Shown: positions 34,591-44,237 of the stretch, piece after piece
Numbering within the stretch: the stretch's first letter is position 1
Layout of the letters: each line of letters opens with the position of its first letter
Assembly: GCF_000952155.1 (NCBI RefSeq)
Contig: NZ_JYON01000001.1
Coordinates: forward strand, 372,001-436,000
Length of the DNA stretch: 64,000 bases
Direction of reading: 5' to 3'
From: Aliterella atlantica CENA595
GTDB taxonomy: Bacteria > Cyanobacteriota > Cyanobacteriia > Cyanobacteriales > Chroococcidiopsidaceae
Program-made: the position numbers and the translations under genes
The notes under the pieces: generated by a model
Databases searched by the model: none
What the model was told of the DNA's origin: nothing
Seen by the model: only the letters and a program-made list of their open reading frames with translations

Positions 34591-36519
34591 TTATGACAAC
34601 AAATCTGTTAAGCCGAATTGGCGCATCCGATCTAATTTTTGCAATTTTTTTTGTTCGGCGTAGAGCGACTGGTAGTAAAATTGCGATCGCTCAGGTTCAT
34701 TGGTTGGATCGCAATTTTGCCACAACTCCAGAAATAGGCGATACTGTTTTTCACATAAAACCCTTTCTATACAAGCTGTAGCTGCTTGAATTACTTGAGT
34801 GGCGCGAAGCAAATCTTGCTGCGTCTTTTCATCTAAATGGAATAAGGGAGTAACTTGAGCTATTTCATTTTCCATCTGCAAACAGCGAGTTTGAATGCGG
34901 GAAATTAAACTCTGTTGTGTCTCTGTTATCGAAAAGTTTTCGGCTTTCTCATTAAGAATTTGCTGCCACAAAAATCGGTGGTGAGAAAAATTAAATTGCA
35001 AACCCCGCTCCTCTAAAGCGCTACAAACCGCTTGACGATGTTCTGGGTAGTGGAGGTAAATTTGCAATAATAGTGCCTCTGCTTGCTCCAACAGGCTGCG
35101 CTCCTTAGCTGGAGCTTCATCTTTAGATTGCTGCTTTTGAGTTTTGATCGGGATTGGTTTGCGCTGATGATAGGGAGCTATTTGCGCTAAAAGATTTTCT
35201 GCTCTTAGTGCTACAAGTCTTGCATCCCCTAAACTTAGGATTTCTGCACAGCGACTAACGTAGTAGTTTCGGGTATCGCTGTTATCAATTTTTTTAAGTA
35301 GTTTAACTAATTCTTGCGCTACTTGTTGAAATTGAGTAGCTTGTTTGAGATCGCGCCCTAGTGTAATTTGCTCGATTTGCCAATCAAGCCATAAAGGAGC
35401 AGATGCTAAAAGTTCTCTATACTGTTCGGCTGTATATGTATGCAAATATTCATCAGCATCTTTGCCATCTGGTAGATTGAGAATTCTTAGCTGTACTTCA
35501 CCATGATAAGCAAGCTCGGCAATTTCGCCAATTGCTCGTATTGACGCTTGTTTGCCCGCAGCATCAGCATCAAAATTAAGGATAAGTTGCTTAGATTCGC
35601 TATAACGCAACAATTGTCTGACTTGTTCCAAACTTAAAGCCGTACCCAAAGAAGCAGCAACATTTGTAATACCCGCAGCGTGCAGTGCGATCGCATCAAA
35701 GTATCCTTCGACAACTACAGCACTGTCAAGCTGCGATATAGCCGTCTTCGCTTTATCTAAAGCAAATAAAGTTTTACCCTTACTAAAAAGCTCTGTTTCT
35801 GGCGAATTGAGATACTTGGGTTGCTCGTCGCCAAATGCTCTCCCACCAAAGCCGATAATTCGCCCTTGTAAATCGCTAATTGGGATTGTCAAGCGATCGC
35901 GAAAATAGTCATAATAGCCATCTCCAGATTGCCTTTGTTTTATCAATCCGGCTTGTTGTACCAATTGTACCGAGTAACGTTTTTGTTCTACTAAATAGCG
36001 ATACAAAGTTTCCCAACTAGCAGGCGCATAACCCAAGCCAAATTGTCCAATAGTTTCATCACTCAGTCGCCGTTCTAATTTTAGGTAATTTGAAGCTTTT
36101 TCGCCTAACGGTTGATGCAAGGCGTGTTGGTAGAATTGATTGGCGATCGCTAATATCTCGTATAATTGCTCTCTTAGCGTCAATTGGCGCTGTAATTCTT
36201 GACGTTGTTCGGGTTCTAAAGTTTTGACACTAACTTGATAGCGCCTAGCCAAATCTAGTACAACCTCGCTAAAAGATTGCTTTCCCAACTCCATGAGAAA
36301 CTTAATCGCATCTCCCCCAGCACCGCAGCCAAAGCAGTAATACATTTGCTTGACTTGACTTACACTAAAACTCGGTGTTTTCTCGTTATGGAAAGGACAT
36401 AAACCTACATACCCTTTACCACCCTTACGCAAAACAACGTGTTCTGAAACAATATCGTAAATATCAGCGCGTTGCTTGACTTGCTCAACCGTATCGGAAT
36501 GGAGGCGGGGAACTTGCAT
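34591..36519 (-). CDS. dnaG: DNA primase
   Basis: Makes RNA primers at the replication fork. 642 residues. CHC2 zinc ribbon: Cys41, His44, Cys62, Cys65. TOPRIM core: VVVEGYFDAIALHAAG and LNFDADAAGKQASIRAI near 265-330, with the YLNSPETELFSKGKTLFALD segment before it. C-terminal DnaB-binding region is long and helical. The start is 3 bp after ureG's stop on the same strand, so dnaG probably lies at the end of the ureE-ureF-ureG transcript. Confidence 0.95.
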   Translation of the reverse strand: MQVPRLHSDTVEQVKQRADIYDIVSEHVVLRKGGKGYVGLCPFHNEKTPSFSVSQVKQMYYCFGCGAGGDAIKFLMELGKQSFSEVVLDLARRYQVSVKTLEPEQRQELQRQLTLREQLYEILAIANQFYQHALHQPLGEKASNYLKLERRLSDETIGQFGLGYAPASWETLYRYLVEQKRYSVQLVQQAGLIKQRQSGDGYYDYFRDRLTIPISDLQGRIIGFGGRAFGDEQPKYLNSPETELFSKGKTLFALDKAKTAISQLDSAVVVEGYFDAIALHAAGITNVAASLGTALSLEQVRQLLRYSESKQLILNFDADAAGKQASIRAIGEIAELAYHGEVQLRILNLPDGKDADEYLHTYTAEQYRELLASAPLWLDWQIEQITLGRDLKQATQFQQVAQELVKLLKKIDNSDTRNYYVSRCAEILSLGDARLVALRAENLLAQIAPYHQRKPIPIKTQKQQSKDEAPAKERSLLEQAEALLLQIYLHYPEHRQAVCSALEERGLQFNFSHHRFLWQQILNEKAENFSITETQQSLISRIQTRCLQMENEIAQVTPLFHLDEKTQQDLLRATQVIQAATACIERVLCEKQYRLFLELWQNCDPTNEPERSQFYYQSLYAEQKKLQKLDRMRQFGLTDLLS

Positions 36520-36522
36520 AAT

Positions 36523-37119
36523 TTAGCAGATATGGCTTTGGACAAAATCAATTACAGTTGAAAGACCTACTTGAGTTTTGAGATTGGTAAAGACAAAAGG
36601 CTTATTACCGCGCATTTTCTTAGTATCGCGTTCCATCACACCCAAATCGGCTCCCACATAGGGCGCAAGATCGATCTTATTAATTACTAGCAAATCTGAC
36701 TTAGTAATTCCAGGACCACCTTTACGGGGAATTTTATCGCCAGCAGCCACATCGATCGCATATATAGTTAAATCTACCAACTCAGGGCTAAAAGTTGCTG
36801 CCAAATTATCGCCACCACTTTCCACAAATACTAGATCCAAATTGGCAAAGCGTTGTTCTAACTGCTCAATCGCTACCAAATTAATCGAAGCATCTTCACG
36901 GATAGCAGTATGAGGACATCCACCCGTTTCTACACCCATAATGCGATCGCTATCTAACGCCTGACTTCGCACCAAATACTGAGCATCTTCTTGAGTATAA
37001 ATATCATTTGTCACTACGGCAATATTATACTGGTGGCGCATTGCCTTACACAAAGCATCAACCAAAGCAGTCTTCCCAGAGCCAACTGGACCTGCTATAC
37101 CTACTCTTAATGTACTCAT
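36523..37119 (-). CDS. ureG: Urease accessory GTPase UreG
   Basis: SIMIBI GTPase that drives nickel delivery to urease. 198 residues: P-loop GPVGSGKT at 10-17, the Cys-Pro-His nickel motif in [27 protein letters not shown] and the base-specificity [12 protein letters not shown]. Same strand and downstream of ureF (77-bp gap with a palindrome). The urease structural genes ureA/B/C are outside the window. Confidence 0.95.
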   Translation of the reverse strand: MSTLRVGIAGPVGSGKTALVDALCKAMRHQYNIAVVTNDIYTQEDAQYLVRSQALDSDRIMGVETGGCPHTAIREDASINLVAIEQLEQRFANLDLVFVESGGDNLAATFSPELVDLTIYAIDVAAGDKIPRKGGPGITKSDLLVINKIDLAPYVGADLGVMERDTKKMRGNKPFVFTNLKTQVGLSTVIDFVQSHIC

Positions 37120-37143
37120 ATCTATTTATATCCCCGTTCTCTC

Positions 37144-37172
37144 TAGTAGACGTAGCAGTGCTACTTCTCTAC
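37144..37172. repeat. Degenerate palindrome of the GTAGAGACGTWGCA family
   Basis: In the gap between ureF and ureG. Arms TAGTAGACGTAGCA and TGCTACTTCTCTA differ at two positions, so this copy is decayed relative to 33453-33481. Confidence 0.7.
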
Positions 37173-37196
37173 TCTTCCCTGTCTCCCTATCCCTAC

Positions 37197-37883
37197 TCAA
37201 CTTCTAAATAATCGGCTGTATTGAGTCTCATGCATCATACTCGCCAGCGACAACCCCCAATTACAACTACTAAGTTCGTCATCTGCTAACCTGAGAATTT
37301 CCGCAGTTGCTAGTTCGATATTTGGTTGTAGATTTAGTAATAAATTTTGCCCTACTGTTTGCCCCAAAGGAATTAATTTTACGCCAACTGCAACCAAATT
37401 TGTCGCCCAACTATGCAAATATCCTAACAAGGCAGCAGTAAGATCGATTTGCCAATATCCTGCTGTAATGCCAAAAGCGATCGCCCAATTACAAGCATTT
37501 CCAGCTATCAGCGACGATACTATTGGTTCTATACCTGGTTCTATTTCTACAATTAGCTTAAGTAAACTCCGCCCCATTTGCCAGCTTGATAAGCGCAATT
37601 CCTCTGTTTCCCTCAAGGCAGATAACCAACTATTCCAATATTCTAAAGCTGCTGTATCGCCTATTTGAGTACACTTATAAGTTCTAAGGGCTACTGCTGC
37701 ATCTACACGTACTGCACCACAACTTAATTCTTGTCCCAACCAGTGTTTTAAACTACTAGCATTGCTAATTGTACCTGTTTCTATCAGCGTCTCTAGCCCT
37801 TCAGAATAAGTATAAGCTCCCACTGGTAAAGCTGGACTAGCTAGCTGCAGCAGATATAAAATCTGACTGCTCTCAATGTTCAT
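37197..37883 (-). CDS. ureF: Urease accessory protein UreF
   Basis: 228 residues, all-helical scaffold of the UreG-UreF-UreH/D complex that loads nickel into urease. Signature: [25 protein letters not shown] at the N-terminus ([10 protein letters not shown]), [23 protein letters not shown] and a C-terminal [17 protein letters not shown]. Its start overlaps the 3' end of ureE by 11 bp, so the two are translationally coupled. Confidence 0.94.
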   Translation of the reverse strand: MNIESSQILYLLQLASPALPVGAYTYSEGLETLIETGTISNASSLKHWLGQELSCGAVRVDAAVALRTYKCTQIGDTAALEYWNSWLSALRETEELRLSSWQMGRSLLKLIVEIEPGIEPIVSSLIAGNACNWAIAFGITAGYWQIDLTAALLGYLHSWATNLVAVGVKLIPLGQTVGQNLLLNLQPNIELATAEILRLADDELSSCNWGLSLASMMHETQYSRLFRS

Positions 37884-38313
37884 GACTGTAAGCGCCAGGT
37901 TGGGGTTGAAAAGGTAAAACTGCTTCTACAACTTCAACCCCCAGGTTTGCTAGCATTTTCTCCAAAACAGGATCGGGAGACAAACATAAATAGTCGCTAC
38001 CAATTTCTACGGGTACGTGACGATTGCCTAAATGATAAGCTGCTTGTAGTAATTTAATTGGCGTTGCAGCTTTAACAACGATAACTGGTTCGGGTTTTGC
38101 CAAAACTCTAACAATTGCCTCTGTTGCATCGTCAGATTTTAGCAAATCGCCATCCTGCAACACCGTACCTCTAGATAAGCGCAAAAATACTACTTGCCCC
38201 TCTATTGTCTCAAAACGATGGCGGCTGCGATCGCGCTCGGTTGCCGTCAGTGCTAAAGTATAGCTGACTTCTACAGCCGGATTTGCAGGTAAGCGTTGGG
38301 TTAAAGTTAACAA
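37873..38313 (-). CDS. ureE: Urease accessory nickel carrier UreE
   Basis: 146 residues, dimeric nickel chaperone. N-terminal peptide-binding domain (about 1-70, [17 protein letters not shown]) and C-terminal metal domain with [12 protein letters not shown], where the buried His binds nickel. The tail ends only HEH, without the long His-rich stretch of some species. First gene of the ureE-ureF-ureG-dnaG run. Confidence 0.93.
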   Translation of the reverse strand: MLTLTQRLPANPAVEVSYTLALTATERDRSRHRFETIEGQVVFLRLSRGTVLQDGDLLKSDDATEAIVRVLAKPEPVIVVKAATPIKLLQAAYHLGNRHVPVEIGSDYLCLSPDPVLEKMLANLGVEVVEAVLPFQPQPGAYSHEH

Positions 38314-38352
38314 ATTAGATGCTTGCGCTTGTCACTATACTATTTTCCCAGA

Positions 38353-38793
38353 TTACGAGCCACCAATGCGGCGTAATTCGCTATCAACCCGTTTTTTTAC
38401 GGCTGGGTTGCTATTATAGTTGTTTTTGATAGCATTAAATTGTCCTACAGTCAAGTCGTTACTTTGAATTGTCTGTTTGGAAAACTTACAGAAATCGACG
38501 AATACATCGCGCACATTATCTGGTAACTTTGCCAAATTTCCTGGGCGATCGCAACCAACTTGCGGCACATTACCGCCTGTCATGCTGCTAATTTTTTGTT
38601 CGATGTTTCGGCGCTCAATTTCAATCGCAAACGCCGCACGCGCAAACTTAGCAAGATCCCCATCACTAAAATCTTGAGCGTAAGCAGCATTGCTAAAAGC
38701 TACGCGCCCAAAATGACCTGATAAATCGGGTGCAAGCCCTGATAATAAGCCTATAGATGATAGCGTGACAAGAAAAAGCGATCGTGACAACAT
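38353..38793 (-). CDS. Exported DUF4168 family protein
   Basis: 146 residues from the ATG at 38793; an ATG at 38835 would add 14. Signal sequence MLSRSLFLVTLSSIGLLSGL then AAYAQDFSDGD, so the mature protein starts at about QDFSD. The DUF4168 body has FARAAFAIEIERRNIEQKIS and the closing LTVGQFNAIKNNYNSNPAVK. Common in cyanobacteria, lumen or periplasm, role unknown. Two Cys in the middle (VGCDRPG, VDFCKF) may form a disulfide. Confidence 0.83.
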   Translation of the reverse strand: MLSRSLFLVTLSSIGLLSGLAPDLSGHFGRVAFSNAAYAQDFSDGDLAKFARAAFAIEIERRNIEQKISSMTGGNVPQVGCDRPGNLAKLPDNVRDVFVDFCKFSKQTIQSNDLTVGQFNAIKNNYNSNPAVKKRVDSELRRIGGS

Positions 38794-38939
38794 CCGGTTT
38801 GGGTGAGATGCAAATAAATGGCAAAGTTTGAACATAATTTCAGTCTAAACAAACAGAACTACAACACGGATCGGTGTCATTTATGTTGAATTATTTTCTA
38901 GCGTAGAAGTTCCAACGATTCATTGTTATGCAAGCAAAT

Positions 38940-39914
38940 TTACCTTTGTGAGAAAATTTGGCAAAGTTCGATAATTTTTGTCTGTAATACCGCCTTTTCT
39001 TCTCCTCCCTGCTTGAGACTAAGTTCTAGTGCCAATAATACAGGTAATGTAGAGGCTAGTTGCTGTACGCTCAGAGTTTGGACTTCTTGCTGCAAAAAAT
39101 AAACTCGATTGGGATTGCTAATTTCCGCAGCTTGAGCAATTACTTTTTTATCGCGTTCGCCTGTATCTGTAGCAATTTTTACCCACAACCAAGTGCGAAA
39201 TTGCCCAATTAACGTAGCGACAATCCGCAATGCTGGTTCGTTGCGATTGAGCAACTGAGCTATTAAAGTTAACGATTTTGCTATATTTCCACTAGCGATC
39301 GCTTTGACTAAATCTAAGCTAGTTTGAGAATTAGCTTCGATCAGCCGCGAGACAACATCTATATCTAAGGCTGCTTTGGTATCGCCTGCATAAAGCCGCA
39401 ACTTTTCTAATTCGTTGTATAGTTGCCTTGTATTGTTGCCTACAGCTTCAGAAATCGCATTAACACTTGCTTGTGTCAGCTTTACTCCTACTTCCTGAGC
39501 TACTTTTTGCACTTGCTGGAAAAGTTTGCTGGTTTCCCAAGGTGGAATTAAAGCAAATTCGCGGATATCAGCGTATTTTTGCAATAATTTGGTAGACTTT
39601 AGCCTGCCATCAGCTTTATTAGTGCTAGTTAGCAACAATACCGAATTTTCTGGTAGTGCGGGGAAAGTACGTTCTAGTTCTACTAACAAATCTTCAGAAC
39701 AGTTTTGTCCTAAATTAGTATCTGCTAACCAAACTAAGCGATCGCCACAACCAAAAGGCGGAGTCATTGCTTGATTCAAGCCTTCAACAGTGGCATCGGC
39801 TGGGTATTGAGTATAGTTAAAACTAGCCCAGTTAGGATCGATACGATTTCGCAACTGCTCTACAGCTTTAGCAATTGTAAATTCATCATCTCCCCAATAA
39901 TAGTAAATTGGCAT
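38940..39914 (-). CDS. holA: DNA polymerase III subunit delta
   Basis: Clamp-loader subunit that opens the sliding clamp. 324 residues. N-terminus IYYYWGDDEFTIAKAVEQLR is the classic HolA start; then LVWLADTNLG, VLLLTSTNKADGRLKSTKLL, and the C-terminal helical collar with LNRNEPALRIVATLIGQFRTW and LSLKQGGEEKAVLQTKIIEL. No Walker A, as expected for delta. Divergent from the DUF1868 gene over 95 bp. Confidence 0.92.
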   Translation of the reverse strand: MPIYYYWGDDEFTIAKAVEQLRNRIDPNWASFNYTQYPADATVEGLNQAMTPPFGCGDRLVWLADTNLGQNCSEDLLVELERTFPALPENSVLLLTSTNKADGRLKSTKLLQKYADIREFALIPPWETSKLFQQVQKVAQEVGVKLTQASVNAISEAVGNNTRQLYNELEKLRLYAGDTKAALDIDVVSRLIEANSQTSLDLVKAIASGNIAKSLTLIAQLLNRNEPALRIVATLIGQFRTWLWVKIATDTGERDKKVIAQAAEISNPNRVYFLQQEVQTLSVQQLASTLPVLLALELSLKQGGEEKAVLQTKIIELCQIFSQR

Positions 39915-40009
39915 AGTAATACAAAATTAAGTAAATAAAAGCACTTTCACTCTTCTCGAATTAGCCAGAAGTTTCTTAAAATCTAGCAAGTAATGCGAGG
40001 CGATCGATC

Positions 40010-40789
40010 TTGGATGACAATTATCAGACTTACTTAAATCGGGTGGCAAAATCAGCTTTGCCAGAAACTTATAAATCGCAATTGCAGCATATCCAGGCAT
40101 CTCCCAAATTTCAACCTTTGCCCGATGGCAGGAGAAAGGCGGTAGCTTTCCCAGGATATACAGTAATGACTCCACCAGCCGAGGAAGACGCGCAAAATAC
40201 CGCTTTGTATCAAAGTCTGGAAAAATGCCAGCAGCAATTACTACAGTTTACAGATAATTTAATTGTACCTGTCCCGCCTAGTAGCTTTCATTTGACGCTG
40301 GCAGATTTAATCTGGGAAAACGCCTATCAGTACGCCCAAGAAAATACTGAAAAGTTTGAACTGCAATTGCACAGCGCGATCGCCAAAATCTTTGAGCAGT
40401 TTCCTCAAATTACCGACAATAACCCGATTCGCTGGCAAATACTAGGATTATTAATTATGCCTAGAGCTATAGGTGTTGCTTTAGTACCGCAAAATGAAAT
40501 TGCTTACAATCGCATCTTACAGCTACGGCGGGCAATTTATCAAAGCCCCGAATTAACGGCGTTGGGAATGGAACAGCACTATCACTTTACAGCGCATATT
40601 ACATTAGGATACTTTGGCGAAGTCACCCCAGAACTAGATCGCGATCGCCTCAGCACCACAATTGCCGAACTAAATTATCAATGCTTAGAAAATACGCCAG
40701 AACTCAGTATTTATCGAGCCGAGTTAAGGAAATTTGACGATATGACACGCTACTACCGCGAACAAAATTGGACGGTGTTAGAGTTTTGA
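40010..40789 (+). CDS. DUF1868 / 2H phosphoesterase-like protein
   Basis: 259 residues. Two H-x-T motifs, FHLTLADL (His94) and HITLGYFGE (His196), set the two-histidine active site of the 2H phosphoesterase superfamily. The FPGYTVMTPP and IPVPPSSFHLTL-like context (VPVPPSSFHLTL) is characteristic of DUF1868. Likely acts on cyclic or RNA-type phosphodiesters; substrate unknown. Its stop lies 14 bp before the chosen cobH start. Confidence 0.85.
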   Translation: MDDNYQTYLNRVAKSALPETYKSQLQHIQASPKFQPLPDGRRKAVAFPGYTVMTPPAEEDAQNTALYQSLEKCQQQLLQFTDNLIVPVPPSSFHLTLADLIWENAYQYAQENTEKFELQLHSAIAKIFEQFPQITDNNPIRWQILGLLIMPRAIGVALVPQNEIAYNRILQLRRAIYQSPELTALGMEQHYHFTAHITLGYFGEVTPELDRDRLSTTIAELNYQCLENTPELSIYRAELRKFDDMTRYYREQNWTVLEF

Positions 40790-40803
40790 ATAGCGCTATT
40801 CCT

Positions 40804-41394
40804 ATGCATCCAATTATGGAGCAAAGTTTTGCTGTAATTGACAGCGAAATTGGCACTCATAACTTCAACCCTTGCGAGTACGCAATTATTCGCCGGATAA
40901 TTCACAGCACTGCTGACTTTGAATTTTTAGATTTAGTTAAATTTAGCCCAGAAGCGATCGCCTCTGGCATTGATGCTTTGCGCCGTCGCCTACCCATTGT
41001 TACTGACGTAAATATGGTTAAGCAAGGTATAGTTAGCTTAGTAGCGCAAACCTTCGATAATCAAATAATAAGCGCTGTAGATAGGGTAAAAAGTCCGCTT
41101 CCTGGCAAAACGCGCACCGAGACAGGATTAATTGAATGCTACCAGCAATATCCAGAAGCAATATATGCGATCGGTAATGCTCCTACGGCGCTTTTAGCCT
41201 TGTGCAAACAGTTAGAATTCTCTTCTATTAGCCCTGCATTAGTAATTGGCGCACCTGTGGGGTTTATTTCCGTTTTAGAGTCAAAAACAGCATTAGCAAA
41301 TACCCCCGTCAATCAGATTCGTATCGAAGGGCGCAAAGGCGGTTCGCCAGTTGCAGCGGCAATTGTCAATGCATTAATTGTTTTGGCAATGTAG
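40804..41394 (+). CDS. cobH: Precorrin-8X methylmutase
   Basis: Rearranges precorrin-8X to hydrogenobyrinate (or the cobalt form) in cobalamin synthesis. 196 residues from ATG at 40804 (MHPIMEQSF); the GTG-type start at 40768 would overlap the previous gene. Catalytic His in RRIIHSTADFEF, then PIVTDVNMVKQGI, RTETGLIECYQQ, YAIGNAPTALLAL and APVGFISVLESK. Followed by cobL on the same strand after duplicated palindromes, so the two probably work together. Confidence 0.93.
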   Translation: MHPIMEQSFAVIDSEIGTHNFNPCEYAIIRRIIHSTADFEFLDLVKFSPEAIASGIDALRRRLPIVTDVNMVKQGIVSLVAQTFDNQIISAVDRVKSPLPGKTRTETGLIECYQQYPEAIYAIGNAPTALLALCKQLEFSSISPALVIGAPVGFISVLESKTALANTPVNQIRIEGRKGGSPVAAAIVNALIVLAM

Positions 41395-41498
41395 AGACGT
41401 TGCATTGCAATGTCTGTACGGGCGGCGATCGCCAAGGCATTAATTTTGGCATAGGAAAAAATCGGAAATGTAGAGACGTTGCACTGCAACGTCTGTAC
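41391..41498. repeat. Imperfect 79-bp tandem duplication carrying two palindromes
   Basis: Palindromes at 41391-41419 and 41470-41498 (arms GTAGAGACGTTGCA-like, right end TGTCTGTAC). The DNA just before each is also similar: the end of cobH (coding AAIVNALIVLA) is mimicked at 41421-41451 (would code AAIAKALILA). The unit of 79 bp has thus been duplicated between cobH and cobL. Confidence 0.7.
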
Positions 41499-41515
41499 GG
41501 GAGGCAAGAAATTTC

Positions 41516-42772
41516 GTGAATCAAGCGCATATTGTCGGAATTGGATTAGATGGCGCTGCAGGATTAACAGATGCAGTACGCCAGATAATCGATCGCGCAA
41601 CTATATTAATAGGCAGCAATCGCCATTTAAGCTATTTCCCCAATCATCCCGCCCAGAAAATCCTATTAGGCGACTTTACCCAAGCGAGCGATCTAATTCG
41701 CTCCTCAATTAATGAAAGTTATATTGTTGTTCTAGTCACAGGCGATCCCCTATTTTTTGGCTTAGGGCGGTTACTACTTGCCCAATTACCACCCGAACAA
41801 CTAACTTTTCACCCGCATCTAAGTTCCGTACAGCTAGCTTTTAGCCGGATCAAAGTGCCTTGGCAAGATGCGCGTATAGTCAGCATTCACGGGCGTTCTA
41901 GCAATGAATTAATTCAAGCTTTGCAACAAGGTAATGAGAAAATTGCCGTACTAACCGACGGCGTAAATACACCAGGAGCGATCGCCAAATTATTTTTAGC
42001 TTTAGATTTGCCTAGTAGTTACCAATTCTGGGTTTGCGAAAATTTGGGCGGCAATGATGAGCGCGTACAATGTTGTGATGCCACAGAAATCCTCGATCGC
42101 ACTTTTGCCCCCCTAAATGTAGTTGTTTTACTGCGCCAAGCAGAGTTACAGCCATTGGATGACAAAATACCGCAACTGGGGATAAGCGATCGCTTATTTC
42201 TCGGTTTTAGCGATCGCCCTGGCTTAATGACAAAGCGCGAAATCCGCTTGCTGATACTAGGAGAACTTGCCTTGCAGCCAGGGCAAGCAATTTGGGATAT
42301 TGGCGCGGGTACAGGCTCAGTTTCTCTAGAAATTGCTCGTTTATGCCCTGATTCCCAAGTATATGCAATTGAAAAAACTGCTGCTGGCTTTGCCTTAATT
42401 ACTCAAAATTGTCGCCGCTTTCAAGTAGAAAATGTTGTGCCAATCCAAGGTACTGCGCCCGATATTTTGGCTGACTTACCTGCGCCCGATCGCATTTTTA
42501 TCGGCGGTAGCGGTGGTAATTTAAACCAAATTTTAACAACTTGCCAATGTCTAGCGCCTGGTGGCGTTATTGTTCTGGCGCTGGCTACTTTGGAACATTT
42601 AAATGCCGCGTTAGCGTGGTTCGATAAGGCAGGTACTTGGACTTATCAATTATTGCAAGTACAATTGTCTCGTTCTGTACCCGTTGCCAATTTAACTCGC
42701 TTTTCGCCGCTCAATCCCGTGACGATTTTGACAGCTAGCCGCGCCTTACCAACCACAAAATTGCTCCCGTAG
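41516..42772 (+). CDS. cobL: Precorrin-6Y C5,15-methyltransferase (CbiE-CbiT fusion, CobL)
   Basis: 418 residues from GTG at 41516. N-terminal CbiE domain (about 1-205: IVGIGLDGAAGLT, VTGDPLFFGLG, HPHLSSVQLAFSRI, WQDARIVSIHG) methylates C5; C-terminal CbiT domain (about 215-418: LMTKREIRLLILGEL, WDIGAGTGSVSLEIA near 260, RIFIGGSGGNL) methylates C15 and decarboxylates. Overlaps the convergent CPBP gene by 38 bp. Confidence 0.93.
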   Translation: MNQAHIVGIGLDGAAGLTDAVRQIIDRATILIGSNRHLSYFPNHPAQKILLGDFTQASDLIRSSINESYIVVLVTGDPLFFGLGRLLLAQLPPEQLTFHPHLSSVQLAFSRIKVPWQDARIVSIHGRSSNELIQALQQGNEKIAVLTDGVNTPGAIAKLFLALDLPSSYQFWVCENLGGNDERVQCCDATEILDRTFAPLNVVVLLRQAELQPLDDKIPQLGISDRLFLGFSDRPGLMTKREIRLLILGELALQPGQAIWDIGAGTGSVSLEIARLCPDSQVYAIEKTAAGFALITQNCRRFQVENVVPIQGTAPDILADLPAPDRIFIGGSGGNLNQILTTCQCLAPGGVIVLALATLEHLNAALAWFDKAGTWTYQLLQVQLSRSVPVANLTRFSPLNPVTILTASRALPTTKLLP

Positions 42773-43676
42773 CAGCTAAAAATATAATTCCCGCTATGCC
42801 AGCTAAAGGTTTGCCATACTTACCCGTTATCCATTCGGGAGCATTGCCAGTATAAGTTACAAGTCCGGCTGTATCTAAAGTTGCGATCGCCCACACCCAA
42901 CCGCTATGCAATCCCCAAGCTAAACCTAAGCTGCCACTATTTATATATCTAGCTAAAACTAATACCATCCCCATCAACCACAAGCCTGCAAGCTGGGGTT
43001 TAGTCTCTGTTTGCTCCCAAATTAGATGTAGTAGAGCAAAAATTAAACTGCAAATTGCGGCTGATATTACCACTGAGTATTCTTGCTGTAATTGGGTAAA
43101 AACAAAGCCGCGAAATATTAATTCTTCTATGCCACTAATCCAAATTGCTAATGGCAAAATAGGTAAGGAAACTGATATGATTTGTTGCTTGGGGATTTGC
43201 TGCCACTTTACCCAACCTAAGACAGTTTGCCCGCCAAATAATATAGCTAAACCAACTACACCGATCCCAAAACCTACGCCCAAAAACTGTAAAGTTGACC
43301 AATTTACGATCGCACCGTAATCAGCAAAAGAGTAGCCAATTACACGATTTGCTCCCCATAAAACTAGGGGAGCAATCAGATAAAGCGATGCTAGTAATGG
43401 TAGTTTTTGCTCTGTTGTTATCGGGTTAAATGGCTGCCAACTAGCAGCGAGTACCTTTATTTTTTGTAAAATAATTGTACTTGCGATCGCCAACGGCAAC
43501 CATAAACTAACCCAAGCCGCGAAAAAGCCTATTACCCTTATCGCTGCTACAGGTAATTCGCTGCCAAACGATAGCAAAAAAAGTTTTGCTACGGGCAAAT
43601 TTGACACTATACTAGCCATGAAAATGCCATATTTTTTGAGCAGAGATTGATAAAAGCTCAAGTATGAGGCAGTCAA
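42735..43676 (-). CDS. CPBP family intramembrane metalloprotease
   Basis: 313 residues with about eight hydrophobic segments. Motif 1 is GIEELIFRGFVF (Glu-Glu-x-x-x-Arg) and motif 2 SLIFALLHLIWEQ (Phe-x-x-x-His), the metal site of the CAAX/bacteriocin-processing (CPBP, Rce1-like) family. Role in cyanobacteria unknown. The start of the protein is hydrophilic-poor and could begin at a later ATG (MASIVSNL). Confidence 0.88.
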   Translation of the reverse strand: MTASYLSFYQSLLKKYGIFMASIVSNLPVAKLFLLSFGSELPVAAIRVIGFFAAWVSLWLPLAIASTIILQKIKVLAASWQPFNPITTEQKLPLLASLYLIAPLVLWGANRVIGYSFADYGAIVNWSTLQFLGVGFGIGVVGLAILFGGQTVLGWVKWQQIPKQQIISVSLPILPLAIWISGIEELIFRGFVFTQLQQEYSVVISAAICSLIFALLHLIWEQTETKPQLAGLWLMGMVLVLARYINSGSLGLAWGLHSGWVWAIATLDTAGLVTYTGNAPEWITGKYGKPLAGIAGIIFLAATGAILWLVRRG

Positions 43677-43820
43677 GATTTAACTATTTAGCTAGATAAA
43701 CTTGAAAGCTGCAACATATTTCTCTTTTGCTTCCATCGGTCGCTGCACTATTTTTGACTTTTGGTACGCGACTTTAGTATAATTCCCTGCCTAATCGATC
43801 GCACTTCGACTTATCGGGAT

Positions 43821-44237
43821 TTAGTCTTTATCCTTACCATTATCGTCATCGTCATCGCTATCATCTTTGTCACTGTCAATCTGAATTAAGTGAATATGCT
43901 TGTAACCCAGCTTGATTTCAAACTGATCTCCGCTCTTTAAACCCATTTGCTGGGTGTATGTTGCGCCGATAACAATCTGATAGTTTTTGTGAACGCTAAC
44001 TCTGTTAGTTGGTTCGCGTCCGCGACCATCTTTTTGCTTTTCAGGACTAAGAGGAATTCCCCTCGCTGCTAGCAATGCATCGTAAAAATCAGTAAGATTA
44101 ACGCGAGTCTGATTATTTTTAGTTACAGTGTAATATCCACAACGTTTTGCTCTTTCTCTTCGTGGTAAGTCCGAAAGTTCTTTAACCTTTTGCAGTAGTG
44201 CTTTACCTGTTAGTGGTGCAGTTTCAGTAGTCATCAC
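43821..44237 (-). CDS. AbrB-like transcriptional regulator (cyAbrB)
   Basis: 138 residues. Cyanobacterial AbrB form: N-terminal LTGKALLQKVKELSDLPRRE and KRCGYYTVTKNNQTRVNLTD, then the C-terminal swapped-hairpin DNA-binding domain VSVHKNYQIVIGATYTQQMG-LKSGDQFEIKLGYKHIHL. The family controls carbon/nitrogen balance and stress genes. The tail is an acidic DDSDDDDDN run. Preceded by about 710 bp of non-coding DNA, which suggests a long 5' leader or a complex promoter. Confidence 0.92.
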   Translation of the reverse strand: MMTTETAPLTGKALLQKVKELSDLPRRERAKRCGYYTVTKNNQTRVNLTDFYDALLAARGIPLSPEKQKDGRGREPTNRVSVHKNYQIVIGATYTQQMGLKSGDQFEIKLGYKHIHLIQIDSDKDDSDDDDDNGKDKD

